Both the position numbers and the translations under genes were made by a program. The notes under the pieces are model-generated. The model saw only the letters and a program-made list of their open reading frames with translations, was not told the origin of the DNA and did not search any database. From Sipunculus nudus (lineage: Eukaryota > Annelida > Sipuncula > Golfingiida > Sipunculidae): a stretch of 64,000 nt of DNA. The stretch lies in NCBI GenBank assembly GCA_026874595.1, contig CM049310.1:25779058-25843057 (forward strand). The letters are read 5' to 3'. This document shows, piece by piece, positions 47,598 through 59,583 of this stretch (positions are counted from its first letter, which is position 1; each line of letters starts with the position of its first letter).

Positions 47598-48402
47598 ACG
47601 GAACCTAATATAAACAGATCACGTATGCGTGATGAACACAAATTCTGTAACGGAGATTAAAAAAAATTAGATTTTGTAACACCAGGCAGCGTGAAATGTC
47701 TAGGGGAATGAATAAAATAGTCAGTGTTTTTTTTGTTAACAAATAACTATAATTTATTCTTAAAACAACCCTAACATTACAATAACATCAAATCAATACA
47801 ATTATACAGTAAAACAGCGGTAAAGCAACAAGTCAATACAATAACATAGAAAATAATTTGCACAGTACCTGGATACCAACACCATCACAACGGTAAGTCC
47901 TTTAAATGTAAACGCTCGGAGAATGACAGTCCAGTGGAAAGTTCTTGCAACAACCCAGAAAGTACACTGAAGTCCAAATGCATAAAGTCCAGGAAAAAGT
48001 CTTTGAAAATCTATAATTGCCCCATTCGTCGGATAAGGTCCTGACACAAGCCTTCTAGACCCATTTCCAATAAAGTTCCTAGTAATCTGACAGCGATTCT
48101 GGAGAAATTAAAAAGCAGTTCTACAAAGTTTGAATTTGACATTTACGGAGCCCGGGAGACGACATGATGAACAGGGGCGTAACCAGACCTGACCGTCCCG
48201 GGGGGGTGGGGGGGGGGGGGGGGGCTATTTGCTCTACTTCCTTTACTTCTTTTAAATTTCTTCTCCTTGTATTCACCTTCTTTTGCCTTGCCTTTCTTCT
48301 AATGTACTGAATCTTCTTCCCTTTCTTCTGTCCTCCATCTAACTCTTCTTCTAATTCTATTTTTACTTCTTCTTCGTCTTGCCCATCTTATTTCATTACG
48401 CA

Positions 48403-48468
<66 letters not shown>

Positions 48469-48701
48469 GATGTGTATCTTCTTATTTTCCATATAACTCT
48501 TTTTCAATGCTTTCCTATTTTTCTTATCCTCCTCCTTTTTGTTCCCCTTCTTATTTTACCTACTTTTCATGTCATTCATTTTTTCTTCCTACTCTGCCTC
48601 TTTTCACCTTTTTCTCTCCTCTTATTTTTTCTTCCGTTTCTTCTTTTTGTTCTTTGCTTGCCTTTCAGGCGTTATCCTCAGCATTTCATTTACTCATTAA
48701 T
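47594..48701. other. non-coding junction upstream of gag, copy A
   Basis: It starts TGTTACGGAACC right after a (TA)n tract, as at 57514 in copy B. It may be an LTR or leader of the retroelement, but no LTR end or primer-binding site is clear. The end is pyrimidine-rich with a (CT)n microsatellite. Confidence 0.35.
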
Positions 48702-49902
48702 ATGGACAATGCACAGCATTTTCTCATACTCTGTGAAGAAAACCTAGACTTAAACATCTCTCAGCAAGCACAAGCTGCTGCAACAAAGGTCAGTGACTGG
48801 CAAGATCTCCTAGTAAATGACCAAGTAGTATTGAATGCCCACTTGGATCAAAATGAAACATCGGTGGCCGGTGAACGATCAAATAAAAAAATGTACCAAG
48901 CCACTCACAATATAGAAACTGTGGAAATTGGTGAAAACAACACCCACACCTCAAAGCATGTAAGACAGAACATGGGAACCCCCACTCCCCATTCTGAACC
49001 TACAATACAACAGGTAATAACTGCGAATAGCTCAGCCTTTAAAAGGAGGATTTAATTATCACAAACCTGACCATGATGCATCAAGCCCTACAGCCACCCT
49101 GCCTTATGGATATACAGATGAGAAGAGTCAAGGGAATAATGCTGAGTATAGGCGGCCTTACAGGGATAACTCAACCCAGGCTGGTCACAGCCACAAACAT
49201 TTACAGTTGACTATGTCTAGAGATGCCTCCCAGTCGAGCCATCCCATGAGTTTGATAGGCCGAACCGAAAGGGAAATAAACTTGCCCGAAGAGAGTCATT
49301 CTGTTCGAAGACCTCCCACTAATCCGTATCATTCGCCCTACCTGCATGAATTTGATAATAGACACCGGTATAATCCTGGCTACAGGGTACCTACAACTAG
49401 TAATACATGACTATTACAGTCCTGATTCAAAATATTACCCTGATCGTCTCACTTGGATTGTTGTTAGTCCTAGCAGACAACACAGATCACAAGACAAGAT
49501 GGTTGGGAGGACCGATTCGACTGATAGGACACATTAATATCGGCGAAAAGGCCATTCCCCACATGATCATACAGAGCATGATCAGGCCAGGCATCGAAAA
49601 AGAGACTCTAAGAAGTATGTCCACAGAGGTATTACAAGTAAGTCAAAGAACTCCAATCCCGAGCGTCACCATCACCAAAGCAAAACGCAAAGATATTCGA
49701 GCAGTAGCTCTGATAGAAGCAGGGTAGGACATCATTCCTACAGGAGCCGCAGGGAACCAGGAAGTTCCTCAGAATCTGACTCAAGTGGATATAGAGGTAG
49801 ACAAAAGGGGCGCCACAGAGCTTCTAGCTCAAGCAGAAGTGCATCGGATTCTAGACCCCGTAGTGTGAGAGGTCACTCTAGTAGATGTCGACCAACCCAT
49901 AA
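48702..49902 (+). pseudogene. gag-like region of a Ty3/gypsy element (frameshifted)
   Basis: A first frame begins MDNAQHFLILCEENLDLN and stops at 49055. A polar Pro/Tyr/His-rich segment follows in shifted frames, then a Ser/Arg-rich stretch near 49660-49890 (RYSSSSSDRSR and SSSRSASDSRPRS). Its position directly ahead of RT suggests gag, but no capsid major homology region or zinc knuckle is seen. That part appears to have been replaced by repeat S. The second half is repeated at 50704-51201 by the internal duplication. Confidence 0.5.
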
Positions 49903-50248
49903 ATGCTTGATAACAGAGTGTATGCATGTTTCTTTGAATGTTAAATTGTCAATTCCAAATTTCTTGTTTCAGTTTGCTTCACTTTTCAGTTATTATTTTT
50001 CAAATGAAACTTGGTTTCCATTAGCCGTAGAATGACTGTTATAGAAGGAATGGGTTAGTTTATCCTTGAAAACCAGCAAAAAGTCCGGGAGTAGTCGGGG
50101 AAAAGTCAGAGAGTTAACTGCTGGCAACCCTGTGTGCAACTCACAACAGACACTTTGTGATAAGGATGGACAAGATGACGTCTAATTTAACATGTGATCA
50201 TTACATATCAACATGATTTTATTGATAATTACGGTGAATAAAACTATC
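49903..50248 (+). repeat. repeat 'S' inside gypsy, copy 1
   Basis: Matches 40838-41218. It sits between the gag-like end and RT, where capsid, nucleocapsid and protease would be expected. Confidence 0.75.
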
Positions 50249-50703
50249 GACACGTGGGTCATGGTGCGAACACCATTGAGCACCATATCAAACTGGAGTA
50301 TGACAACCCTGTTCAGCAACCATACCGAAGGATACCACCTATGTTATGGAAGGAGGTTAAAGATCACTTGAAGGAACTAGAAAGGAGAGGGATCATCCGA
50401 GAGAGTAGTTCAGATTTTGCATCCCCCATTGTTCTTGTGCGCAAGAAAAACGGCGAGCTCCGGATATGTGCTGACTACAGAAAACTAAATAGTAAAGTCA
50501 GGAGGGATGTATTTCCTCTCCCATGAGTCGAAGAGTGTTTGGAAGCTCTGACTGGAGCTACATTGTTTTCCACTCTGGATTTGGCGTCCGCGTATAGTCA
50601 GATAAGAGTTGCAGAGGATGATGTGAGGAAAACCGCATTTACTACGCCAATGGGATTGTGAGAGCATGTCCGCATGCCTTTCGGTTTGTCAAATAGTCCG
50701 GCC
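50249..50703 (+). pseudogene. N-terminal RT fragment (first duplicate)
   Basis: HHIKLEYDNPVQQPYRRIPP, then SPIVLVRKKNGELRICADYRKL and, after an in-frame TGA, FSTLDLASAYSQ: the opening blocks of a Ty3/gypsy reverse transcriptase. It breaks at the duplication junction near 50704. Confidence 0.9.
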
Positions 50704-51201
50704 ACATGACTATTACAGTCCTGATTCAAAATATTACCCTGATCGTCTCACTTGGATTGTTGTTAGTCCTAGCAGACAACACAGATCACAAGACAAGATG
50801 GTTGGGAGGACCGATTCGACTGATAGGACACATTAATATCGGCGAAAAGGCCATTCCCCACATGATCATACAGAGCATGATCAGGCCAGGCATCGAAAAA
50901 GAGACTCTAAGAAGTATGTCCACAGAGGTTTTACAAGTAAGTCAAAGAACTCCAATCCCGAGCGTCACCATCACCAAAGCAAAACGCAAAGATATTCGAG
51001 CAGTAGCTCTGATAGAAGCAGGGTAGGACATCATTCCTACAGGAGCCGCAGGGAACCAGGAAGTTCCTCAGAATCTGACTCAAGTGGATATAGAGGTAGA
51101 CAAAAGGGGCGCCACAGAGCTTCTAGCTCAAGCAGAAGTGCATCGGATTCTAGACCCCGTAGTGTGAGAGGTCACTCTAGTAGATGTCGACCAACCCATA
51201 A

Positions 51202-51547
51202 ATGCTTGATAACAGAGTGTATGCATGTTTCTTTGAATGTTAAATTGTCAATTCCAAATTTCTTGTTTCAGTTTGCTTCACTTTTCAGTTATTATTTTTC
51301 AAATGAAACTTGGTTTCCATTAGCCGTAGAATGACTGTTATAGAAGGAATGGGTTAGTTTATCCTTGAAAACCAGCAAAAAGTCCGGGAGTAGTCGGGGA
51401 AAAGTCAGAGAGTTAACTGCTGGCAACCCTGTGTGCAACTCACAACAGACACTTTGTGATAAGGATGGACAAGATGACGTCTAATTTAACATGTGATCAT
51501 TACATATCAACATGATTTTATTGATAATTACGGTGAATAAAACTATC
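51202..51547 (+). repeat. repeat 'S' inside gypsy, copy 2
   Basis: Present because of the 1,299-bp duplication; otherwise as the copy at 49903. Confidence 0.75.
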
Positions 51548-52910
51548 GACACGTGGGTCATGGTGCGAACACCATTGAGCACCATATCAAACTGGAGTAT
51601 GACAACCCTGTTCAGCAACCATACCGAAGGATACCACCTATGTTATGGAAGGAGGTTAAAGATCACTTGAAGGAACTAGAAAGGAGAGGGATCATCCGAG
51701 AGACTAGTTCAGATTTTGCATCCCCCATTGTTCTTGTGCGCAAGAAAAACGGCGAGCTCCGGATATGTGCTGACTACAGAAAACTAAATAGTAAAGTCAG
51801 GAGGGATGTATTTCCTCTCCCATGAGTCGAAGAGTGTTTGGAAGCTCTGACTGGAGCTACATTGTTTTCCACTCTGGATTTGGCGTCCGCGTATAGTCAG
51901 ATAAGAGTTGCAGAGGATGATGTGAGGAAAACCGCATTTACTACGCCAATGGGATTGTGAGAGCATGTCCGCATGCCTTTCGGTTTGTCAAATAGTCCGG
52001 CCACACGGCAATGGCTGATGAGTAAGGTATTCAGGGAGGATATCCTAGAGATTCTTCTTGTGTTCTTGGACGATATCATAGTTTTCAGCACTAGTTTCGA
52101 CCAACATTTGGAACGACTCGATGTTGTTTTGGGTCGCTTAGCAGCACATGGTCTTAAGCTCAAGGGTAGTAAGTGTAACCTTTTCAAGCAGAAGGTAAAC
52201 TTCTTAGGACATGTGGAGAGCAAGGAAGGGGTCAAGCCTGACCCAGAGAAGGTGCAAGTGGTGGTAGAGTGGCCAACTCCAGTGACACTTAAGGCTCTCA
52301 GATCCTTTATAGGTTTTGCTGCATATTACTCAAGGTTCGTACCTGGATTTTCCAAAATAGCCAAGCCGTTGCATGGTCTGGTAGCCCAGGTCATAAATAA
52401 GAGGAAGCAGACCAGAGCGGTAAAGAACAGCCCAATATCAGATGTTTGGGAGGAAGTCCATCATAAAGCGTTCGACACAATCAAGAAAATTTTGACAAGT
52501 GATCTTGTCCTTGGATATCCGAATTTCTCTGAGGAATTCATGGTTGAAACTGATGCTTCAAACGATGGGTTAGGAGCCGTGCTCAGCCAGGTTCAATTAA
52601 AGGCGGTGTGAAGAAGGTCATAGCTTTTGCCAGTAGAGGCCTGCGGGGAACCGAGAAAAATCCATCGAACTACAGCCCAAAGAAACTTGAGCTGCTGGCA
52701 TTAAAATGGGCGGTGTGCGATCGTTTTAGAGAATATCTCCAAGGAAACACATTCACGGTATTAACCGATAACAACCCGCTGACCTATTTGATGACCAAGT
52801 CAAAGCTTCCTGCTTTAGAGCAGAGATGGGCATCAAATTTGGCTAGTTTCAACTTCAGAATAAAGTGTTGACCTGGAACACACAATGCCAATGCAGATGG
52901 ATTGTCCAGG
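51548..52910 (+). pseudogene. Ty3/gypsy reverse transcriptase and RNase H, broken
   Basis: Domain order is complete. RT fingers (RKKNGELRICADYRKLN), palm (STLDLASAYSQIRV, MPFGLSNSPAT) and the catalytic box FLDDIIVFS are followed by the thumb/connection (FLGHVESKEGVKPDPEKV, LRSFIGFAAYYSRFVPGF). RNase H follows with VETDASNDGLGAVLSQ, LELLALKWAV and LTDNNPLTYLM. In-frame stops lie after PLP (near 51823) and at GL*EHVRM (near 51957), with a frameshift near 52608 and a stop near 52868. The element therefore cannot make an intact Pol protein. The protease is missing upstream. Confidence 0.92.
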
Positions 52911-54721
52911 CAGGAATCAAGGCCGTGGGAAGTGCCACAGACTATTCCCTTCGAGGAAGAAGAGGCAACTCCAGCTCTTATTAGTGTACTTGGGGTAGCG
53001 GATATACCACTTGAAGTCCAGAGAGCTGCATGGGAGGATAAGTTCAGCCAGCCACAAGCTGAGGTCCAGACCATTGAAGTTGAAGCCACATCGCTTCCAT
53101 CACTCTCAATGGATGCGTCAGTTGATCTGCAGCTGAAGGATCCTGTAATCAAACGTTTCCTATCGTTTTGGGAACAAGGCAAGAAACCCCGCGGTGCAAC
53201 TTTGAGAAGTGAGCCCAAGCTTGTACAGACATATCTGCGTCAGTGGAACCGCATAAGCCGTCGCGATCGAGTTTTAGTCCGGAAGGTTACTGACCCTGTC
53301 CTAGGTGATATATTTCAAATCTGTTTACCAAAAGTCCTACAGGAAGACGTTTTGAAAGCCTTGCACGATGACCATGGCCATCAAGGCAGGGAGAGGACAG
53401 AAGCACTTGTAAGATCGCGTTATTATTGGCCACAGTTGTCGCGTGATGTCCAGGACTGGGTGCAGCATTGTAATAGATGCAGTTTGGCTCATCACCAGAG
53501 AGTACGCACACCCATGGGGCACCTATCGGCCAGTAGACCCTTAGAAGTTGTAGCGGTAGATTTTACTGTGTTGGAAAAGAGTACTTACGGCAAAGAAAAC
53601 GTATTAGTTCTCACTGACATTTTCACGAAGTGGGTGGTCGCAATCCCCACCAAGGATCAAACTGCGGAAACTGTAGCCAAGATTTTGGTGAAAGAATGGA
53701 TCCAGAAATTCGGACGATGTTACGTCTACACTCAGACCAAGGACGTAATTTAGAATCGCGATTAGTGAGGGAGCTGTGTAACATATATGGAGTACAGAGA
53801 TCTCATAGTTGTCCATACCATCCTCAGGGGAACGCACAGGTGGAGCGCTATAATAGGACATTATATAACTTATTACGGACCCTTCCACCGGACCAGAAGA
53901 AGAGATGGCCTGATCATCTGCAATCCCTCCCTTGGGTATAAAACACGACACAGCATGCGTCAACAGGCTATCCCCCATTTTATCTTTTATATGGGCGAGA
54001 ACCCCATCTACCAGTTGACATGATAACCGGCAGAATGTCAAAGGAAGAACTGCAGTCACCAACTGTTGAAAATTGGGTGCAGGTGCACCAGGACAGACTG
54101 ATGAGGACGTATAGACATGTCCAACAGAAATTAGCTTCAGCAGCAACCTTGAGAAAGGGTATCTTTGACAGAAAGGCCAAGGAAGCCCCTTTGGCAGTTG
54201 GCGCACAGGTCCATTTACGTCAACATCCTCTAGGACGAAACAAGATCCAAGACAGTTATGGAGAAAAACTCTACAAAGTAATCGAGAGAGATGGCACTGA
54301 AGACATTTACAAAGTGGAACTCGCTGATGGCTTTGGGGAAAGCAGATGGGTAAACAGAACGCAGATAAGGGAACGTCCCAAGCCAGTTCCAAAGCCGAGG
54401 AAATTACCCTACTTTAGCCCAGTAGTGTCCGCACCGGAGGAAAGCGACTCCGATAAAGAGGAGGAAATACAGATTTTGCAATACCCTCCAACGGAGCGGA
54501 CTATTCCGCAAATGATGGAACCGGACATTGTTCCAGAGGCAAACATCACTGATCAAGCAACGACACCAGGACTGCCAGCTCTGAGACAGTCGGTCAGAGC
54601 AACCGCGGGCCAACATCACAACCCACATCATGAGCCAAGATCAGCTTGGAGCTCGTTAGAGAGAAGGCCAGGAACTGAAGGTGTTGCTGTCAGTTATGTT
54701 TTGGTCAATCGTGGTAGCTAA
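52902..54721 (+). pseudogene. Ty3/gypsy integrase, frameshifted
   Basis: The HHCC zinc finger (HDDHGHQGRERTEALVRSR through HCNRC) is near 53362-53480. The catalytic core follows: first Asp in VAVDF, second Asp after a frameshift in HSDQGRN, Glu in NAQVERYNRT. A break near 53942 leads into a third frame holding the C-terminal domain (QVHLRQHPLGRNKI, GFGESRWVNRTQIRERPKP) and an acidic/Pro-rich tail ending at 54721. All three catalytic acids are recognisable, but two frame changes and a stop split the reading frame. Confidence 0.9.
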
Positions 54722-54918
54722 TAGACCATGGTTTAGAACTTGTTTTGTGAGTTTATGTGATTTCGACTTATTTTGCGGACAAATATTGAATATGTTGTTT
54801 AAGCTTCTTAGTTTCTAAATTTTCACATATTGTATATTATTTGAGGGTACTCTTTGAGTTGTATAGCCTTTATGAGCCTCGTGTTAGAGGGTATGGCTCA
54901 TAAAGAACCAGGGGTGGA

Positions 54919-56448
54919 TGTGACAGGACAATGGGTTTGGTCTGTTGTCATGTCATTAATTTGTTTGCGTTAGCCGTAGTTGTAGTCACTGGCGGCAAAC
55001 GATGTCAGACAATGCACCGTGAGGTAGCGACGCAAGTGGCAAATAATGGTACTAGAGCCCTTGGTCCAATCACGTGACCCGCACAAGTTTTGAATATGGC
55101 GGAGTCGACAGGTTAGCTCTTCTAGCCGAGGTTTATGATGTCCGATAAACGCTTGTTAAGGATTTGTCAGCTCCAGCCAAGCTCAGTATCCGTTGGATAG
55201 ATGTACTATGATATGAGATGACCAAGGTTTGTGATCTGATTCTTCTGTTTTCATGTGTAAAAACCGTCGTAAACGGGTTGATCTTTCAAGATTTAATCCA
55301 AATGCTGATGTCAGAATTGCTGTGGAATTTTCCAGTAAATGCGCAATATAATTGAATATACTGTATCGCGGCAAATAGTTTTAACATTTGTCCTTCTGTT
55401 CGTCAGCGAAAGAAAACTTTGTTTCTGTCATTATGTTGACATATTATAGCGTTCATACATTTGATACACTGTGGACCGCTCCTATTTTGTGTTATGCCAT
55501 AACCGTAAAATTGATCTCTACTTATGCTTGAAGTGAAGCGCTACATTCGTTAGCTTACGAGGTATTTAGCTACTGCTTACTCCAGTTTATGTACAAACTA
55601 ACATGATAAATGCCATTTGTCATTCGTGGAAGTTTCTGTAAGACGTTTGTATTTCTATATTGATGTCTTTAGGCCCGTTTATGACTAAGTAGACTTTATG
55701 GCTCATTAGTTTTATATTGTTAGAATATAATTTCTTATTTGTGTTGCCACAGTAGACTCAAGTGTCCATATCAATCTGGATGAGATGATCAGCATTGGTG
55801 GTGAACACAGTGGTTGAGCCAAGAGAGGGCACATGTAGGTAGCATTACTAGTAACTGAGATCTTATATGTAACAGGTTCAAGATTACTTAACAGGGTGAA
55901 CATTAAGTTTAATTTTGTAAGATTTTCTAATTGTTTTTATATTACATAGGTCCAGATGCAGCTATAGATGCTAGTATGCTGTAGAGTTCATTCCATTTAG
56001 ATGCAACATTTAAATTGTTGTAGGAGTAATTTGATGTATAAACCGGAATATTTTGTGTGCGAGTGGAACATTAATATGGTTTTTTGAACAGATGTTTATT
56101 CAATGTTTATAACATTTGTTTATGTGAGAGAAGTGACAATATATGTGCATCGTTTGTCACAATGATCATCTTTATGAGATATCTGATATCTGTAATGTCT
56201 GAGTATAAGTGTACAAGTCTTAATTGGAGCAAGGTTTTCTCCATATCTCTTGATAATAGTCATTGCATAATTACATATATGTGTTAAGTTTGCCGAGCTG
56301 GTAACTTATGTTTTGTATTTTTTTATGTATTTATACAGGTACCAGCCACCCCTTCTTACACCCTTTTTTGTTGTTATGTACAAGGGAAATTAAACGTTCT
56401 CTCAGGCAGAATCCGTCTTTGTGTGTTTGTTGACCCAGCCCGGTCACA
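54919..56448 (+). mobile_element. 3' LTR of the gypsy element
   Basis: It starts TGTGACAGGACAATGG directly after a purine-rich ACCAGGGGTGGA (polypurine tract) and ends CCCGGTCACA, giving a 6-bp inverted TGTGAC/GTCACA. Length is 1,530 bp. No second copy (5' LTR) is in the window, so the element is incomplete on its left side. Confidence 0.7.
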
Positions 56449-57025
56449 TATATACAGTATACATGTATACGAAGCTCTAATGCCTGTCCAGAGAATTGTG
56501 TTGCACATAACATTTACATATTGAGTACCCTTAATATTATAAGATCTCCTTTCTGCAAATGTCTGTATCAAACTTATATGATAAATTTACCGATTTTTTG
56601 GTCTTTCAGACACTTAGGGGGTAACATAATGAAATATAATATTGAGAATGACGCAGAATAAAGCAGGAGAATGACACATCCTGCAACTCAATATTCCAAG
56701 GGTATGGTTATGTTTTGATTCTATCAGAGAAAAATAATTGATTAGATCTGTCAAAAGCATATGTGTAGGGAGGAAATGATATAGCTTGTCATACTAAACT
56801 ATTGTCAATTTTATGTGTATGAGGTGATATTTAGAGATACCAAAACCCATTGTATAGGGAACTGCCTCCTACATGGAGAATTACCTTTTGACGTCCGTGT
56901 TCTCATTAAATATTCATAAAATTTCAAGGAGATCTGATTATTAAAACTATGACGTTTCATGGGTATATTATGGCCTGTCCAAGTTAGTGTAGTCCTTTAC
57001 GGCAACTTCGTGCAAAGAAGACGAG

Positions 57026-57071
57026 ATGAAGCTGGTAATTTTGGCGGTAGTTTGTTTTACGTCCAGTCAAG
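57026..57071 (+). CDS. first coding exon of an unidentified secreted protein, copy B
   Basis: Identical signal-peptide exon to 47132-47177, with the same GTGAGC donor. Upstream sequence keeps TATATTA but the initiator differs by one base. No downstream exon was found. Confidence 0.5.
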
Positions 57072-57224
57072 GTGAGCTCTCTTATTCAGCTGGAGGATAT
57101 TAGTCAGGAAATTTCAGGAACGTATTGCATATGTTAGTGCTTATTAATTAACATTTTCCTTATTGCATCTAATTCAAAAAAGTTATTTTAATTCAACATT
57201 ATGCAAACGGGGGTCAGTATATCG

Positions 57225-57269
<45 letters not shown>

Positions 57270-57459
57270 CACACACACACACAGTGAACCCTCAGTGTCG
57301 ATATCGAAGGGACCCTCAGAAAACTTCGGCACATCCGAGCTTCGACACAAGCAGGTTTTATTTGGTAAAAAATTAACAAGAGTTATCCGGAATATCGAGT
57401 CTGTAACATTGACATAAGCGGGGTATTCGACTTAAGCGAGTTTGACACAACGAGGTTTC

Positions 57460-57513
<54 letters not shown>

Positions 57514-57517
<4 letters not shown>

Positions 57518-58565
57518 ACGGAACCTAATATAAACAGATCACGTATGCGTGATGAACACAAATTCTGTAACGAAGATTAAAAAAATCAGTTTCTGTAACA
57601 CTAGGCAGCGCGAAATGACTAGGGGAATGAATAAAGAAGTCAGTGTTTTTTTGTTAACAATTAACTATAATTTATTCTTAAAACAACCCTAACATTACAA
57701 TAACATCAAATCAATACAATTATACAGTAAATCAGTGGTAAAGCAACAAGTCAATACAATCACATAGAAAATAATTTGCACAGTACCTGGATACCAACAC
57801 CATCACAACGATAAGTCCTTTAAATGTAAACGCTGGGAGAATGACAGTCCAGTGGAAAGTTCTTGCAACAACCCAGAAAGTAAACTGAAGTCCAAATGCA
57901 TAAAGTCCAGGAAAAAGTCTTCGAAAATCTATAATTGCCCCATTCGTCGGATAAGGTCCTGACTCAAGCCTTCTAGACCCATTTCCAATAAATTTCTTAG
58001 TAATCTGACAGCGATTCGGGAGAAATTAAAAAAGCAGTTCTACAAAGTTTGAATTGGACATTTACGGAGCCAGGGAGACGACATGATGAACAAGTGCGTA
58101 ACCAGACCTGAGCGTCCGGGGGGGGGGGGGGGGATATTTGCTCTACTTCCTTTACTTCTTTTAAATTTCTTCTCCTTGTATTCACCTTCTTTCGCCTTGC
58201 CTTTCTTCTAATGTACTGAATCTTCTTCCCCTTCTTCTGTCCTCCATCTAACTCTTCTTCTAATTCTATTTTTACTTCTTCTTCGTCTTGCCCATCTTAT
58301 TTCATTACGCACTTTCTCTCTATTTCTTCTTCTTCATGTGTATCTTCTTATTTTCTATATAATTCTTTTTCAATGCTTTCCTATTTTTCTTATCCTTCTC
58401 CTTTTTGTTCCCCTTATTTTACCTACTTTTGCTGTCATTCTTTTTTTTCATCCTACTCTGCCTCTTCTCATCTTTTTTCTCTCCTCTTATTTTTCCTTCT
58501 GTTTCTTCTTTTTTTCTTTGCTTGCCTTTCAGGTGTTATCCTCAGCATTTCTTTTACTCATTAAT
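57514..58565. other. non-coding junction upstream of gag, copy B
   Basis: TGTTACGGAACC after a (TA)n tract, as in copy A. It contains a poly-G run at 58119-58132 and a pyrimidine-rich stretch before the gag start. Confidence 0.35.
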
Positions 58566-59583
58566 ATGGACAATGCACAGTTTTTTCTCATACTTTGTGA
58601 AGAAAACCTAGATTTTAACATCTTTCAGCAAGCACAGGCTGCTGTAACAAAGGTCAGTGACTGGCAAGATCTCCTAGTAAATGACAAAGTAGTATTGAAT
58701 GCCCACTTGGATCAACATGAAACATCGGTGGCCAGTGAACGATCAAAGAAATAATGTCCCAAGCCACACACAATATGGAAACTGTGGAAACTGGTGAAAA
58801 CAACACCAACACCTCCAAGCATGTTAGACAGAAAAGGGGAACCCCCACTCCCCATTCTAACCCAAACAATACAACAGGTGATAACTTCGAATAGCTCAAC
58901 CTTTGAAAGGTGGATTTATCACAAACCTGACCATGATGCATCAAGCCCTGCAGCCACCCTGCCTTGTGGATATACAGATGAGGAGAGTCAAGGAAATAAA
59001 GCTGAGTATAGGTGGCCTTACAGGGATAACTCTTACAACCATGGCTCCCCACAGCCACATACTTTTACTGTTGACTATGTCTAGAGATGCCTTTCAGTCG
59101 GGCCAACCATGAGTTAGATAGGCCGAACCGAAAGGGAAATAAACTTGCCCGAAGAGAGTCATTCTGTTCGAAGACCTCCCACTAATCCGTATCATTCACC
59201 CTACCTGCATGAATTTGATAATAGACACCGGTATAATTCTTGCTACAGGGCACCTACCACTAGTCATACATGACTATTACAGTCCTGATTCAAAATATTA
59301 CCTTGATAGTCTCACTTGGGTTGTTGTTAGTCCTAGCAGAAAACACAGATCACAAGACGAGATGGTTGTGAGACCGATTCGACTGATTGGAAATATTAAT
59401 ATCGGCGAAATGGCCATTCCCACATGATCATACAGAGCATGATCAGGCCAGGCATCGATAAAGAGACTCTAAGAAGTATGTCCACAGAGGTATTACAAGT
59501 AAGTCAAAGAACTACAATCCGGAGCGTCACCGTCGCCGAAGCAAAACGCAAAGATATTCGAGCAGTAGCTCTGATAGAAGCAG
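58566..59583 (+). pseudogene. gag-like fragment, copy B
   Basis: It begins MDNAQFFLILCEENLDFN and stops at 58754; homologous downstream frames are broken. Same arrangement as 48702-49583. Confidence 0.5.

Larger units (their letters stand above)
46552..49583 (+). repeat. ~3-kb direct repeat, copy A
   Basis: It matches 56457-59583 in order and orientation, with scattered substitutions and small indels. Contents: a signal-peptide exon, TA/AC microsatellites, a TGTTACGG junction at 47594, a poly-G run near 48197, a pyrimidine tract with (CT)n at 48409-48463 (absent from copy B), and the gag start. Confidence 0.85.
49405..52002 (+). repeat. 1,299-bp tandem duplication inside the gypsy element
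   Basis: 49405-50703 and 50704-52002 are direct copies that differ at only a few bases, for example GAGAGTAGTTC versus GAGACTAGTTC, and GGTATTAC versus GGTTTTAC. Each copy holds the Ser/Arg-rich gag end, repeat S and the N-terminal RT. The first copy's RT is cut at PATxx and the second continues. Confidence 0.92.
56457..59583 (+). repeat. ~3-kb direct repeat, copy B
   Basis: Counterpart of 46552-49583. It begins a few bases after the gypsy 3' LTR, lacks the long (CT)n of copy A, and diverges from copy A at about 59583, inside the gag Ser/Arg region. Confidence 0.85.

Noticed and set aside
48379-48747. 122-codon Leu/Ser/Phe-rich ORF resembling membrane protein
   Set aside because: It is the (CT)n and pyrimidine-rich tract upstream of gag; the hydrophobicity is compositional.
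54095-54135. CTGATGAGGAC...GTCC segment as a second hammerhead
   Set aside because: It has CTGATGA and a short stem but no GAAA directly after the stem and no closing stems. It lies in integrase coding.
52784-54392. Minus-strand ORFs of 144 and 262 codons across the integrase region
   Set aside because: They are antisense shadows of the gypsy pol frames, without domains of their own.
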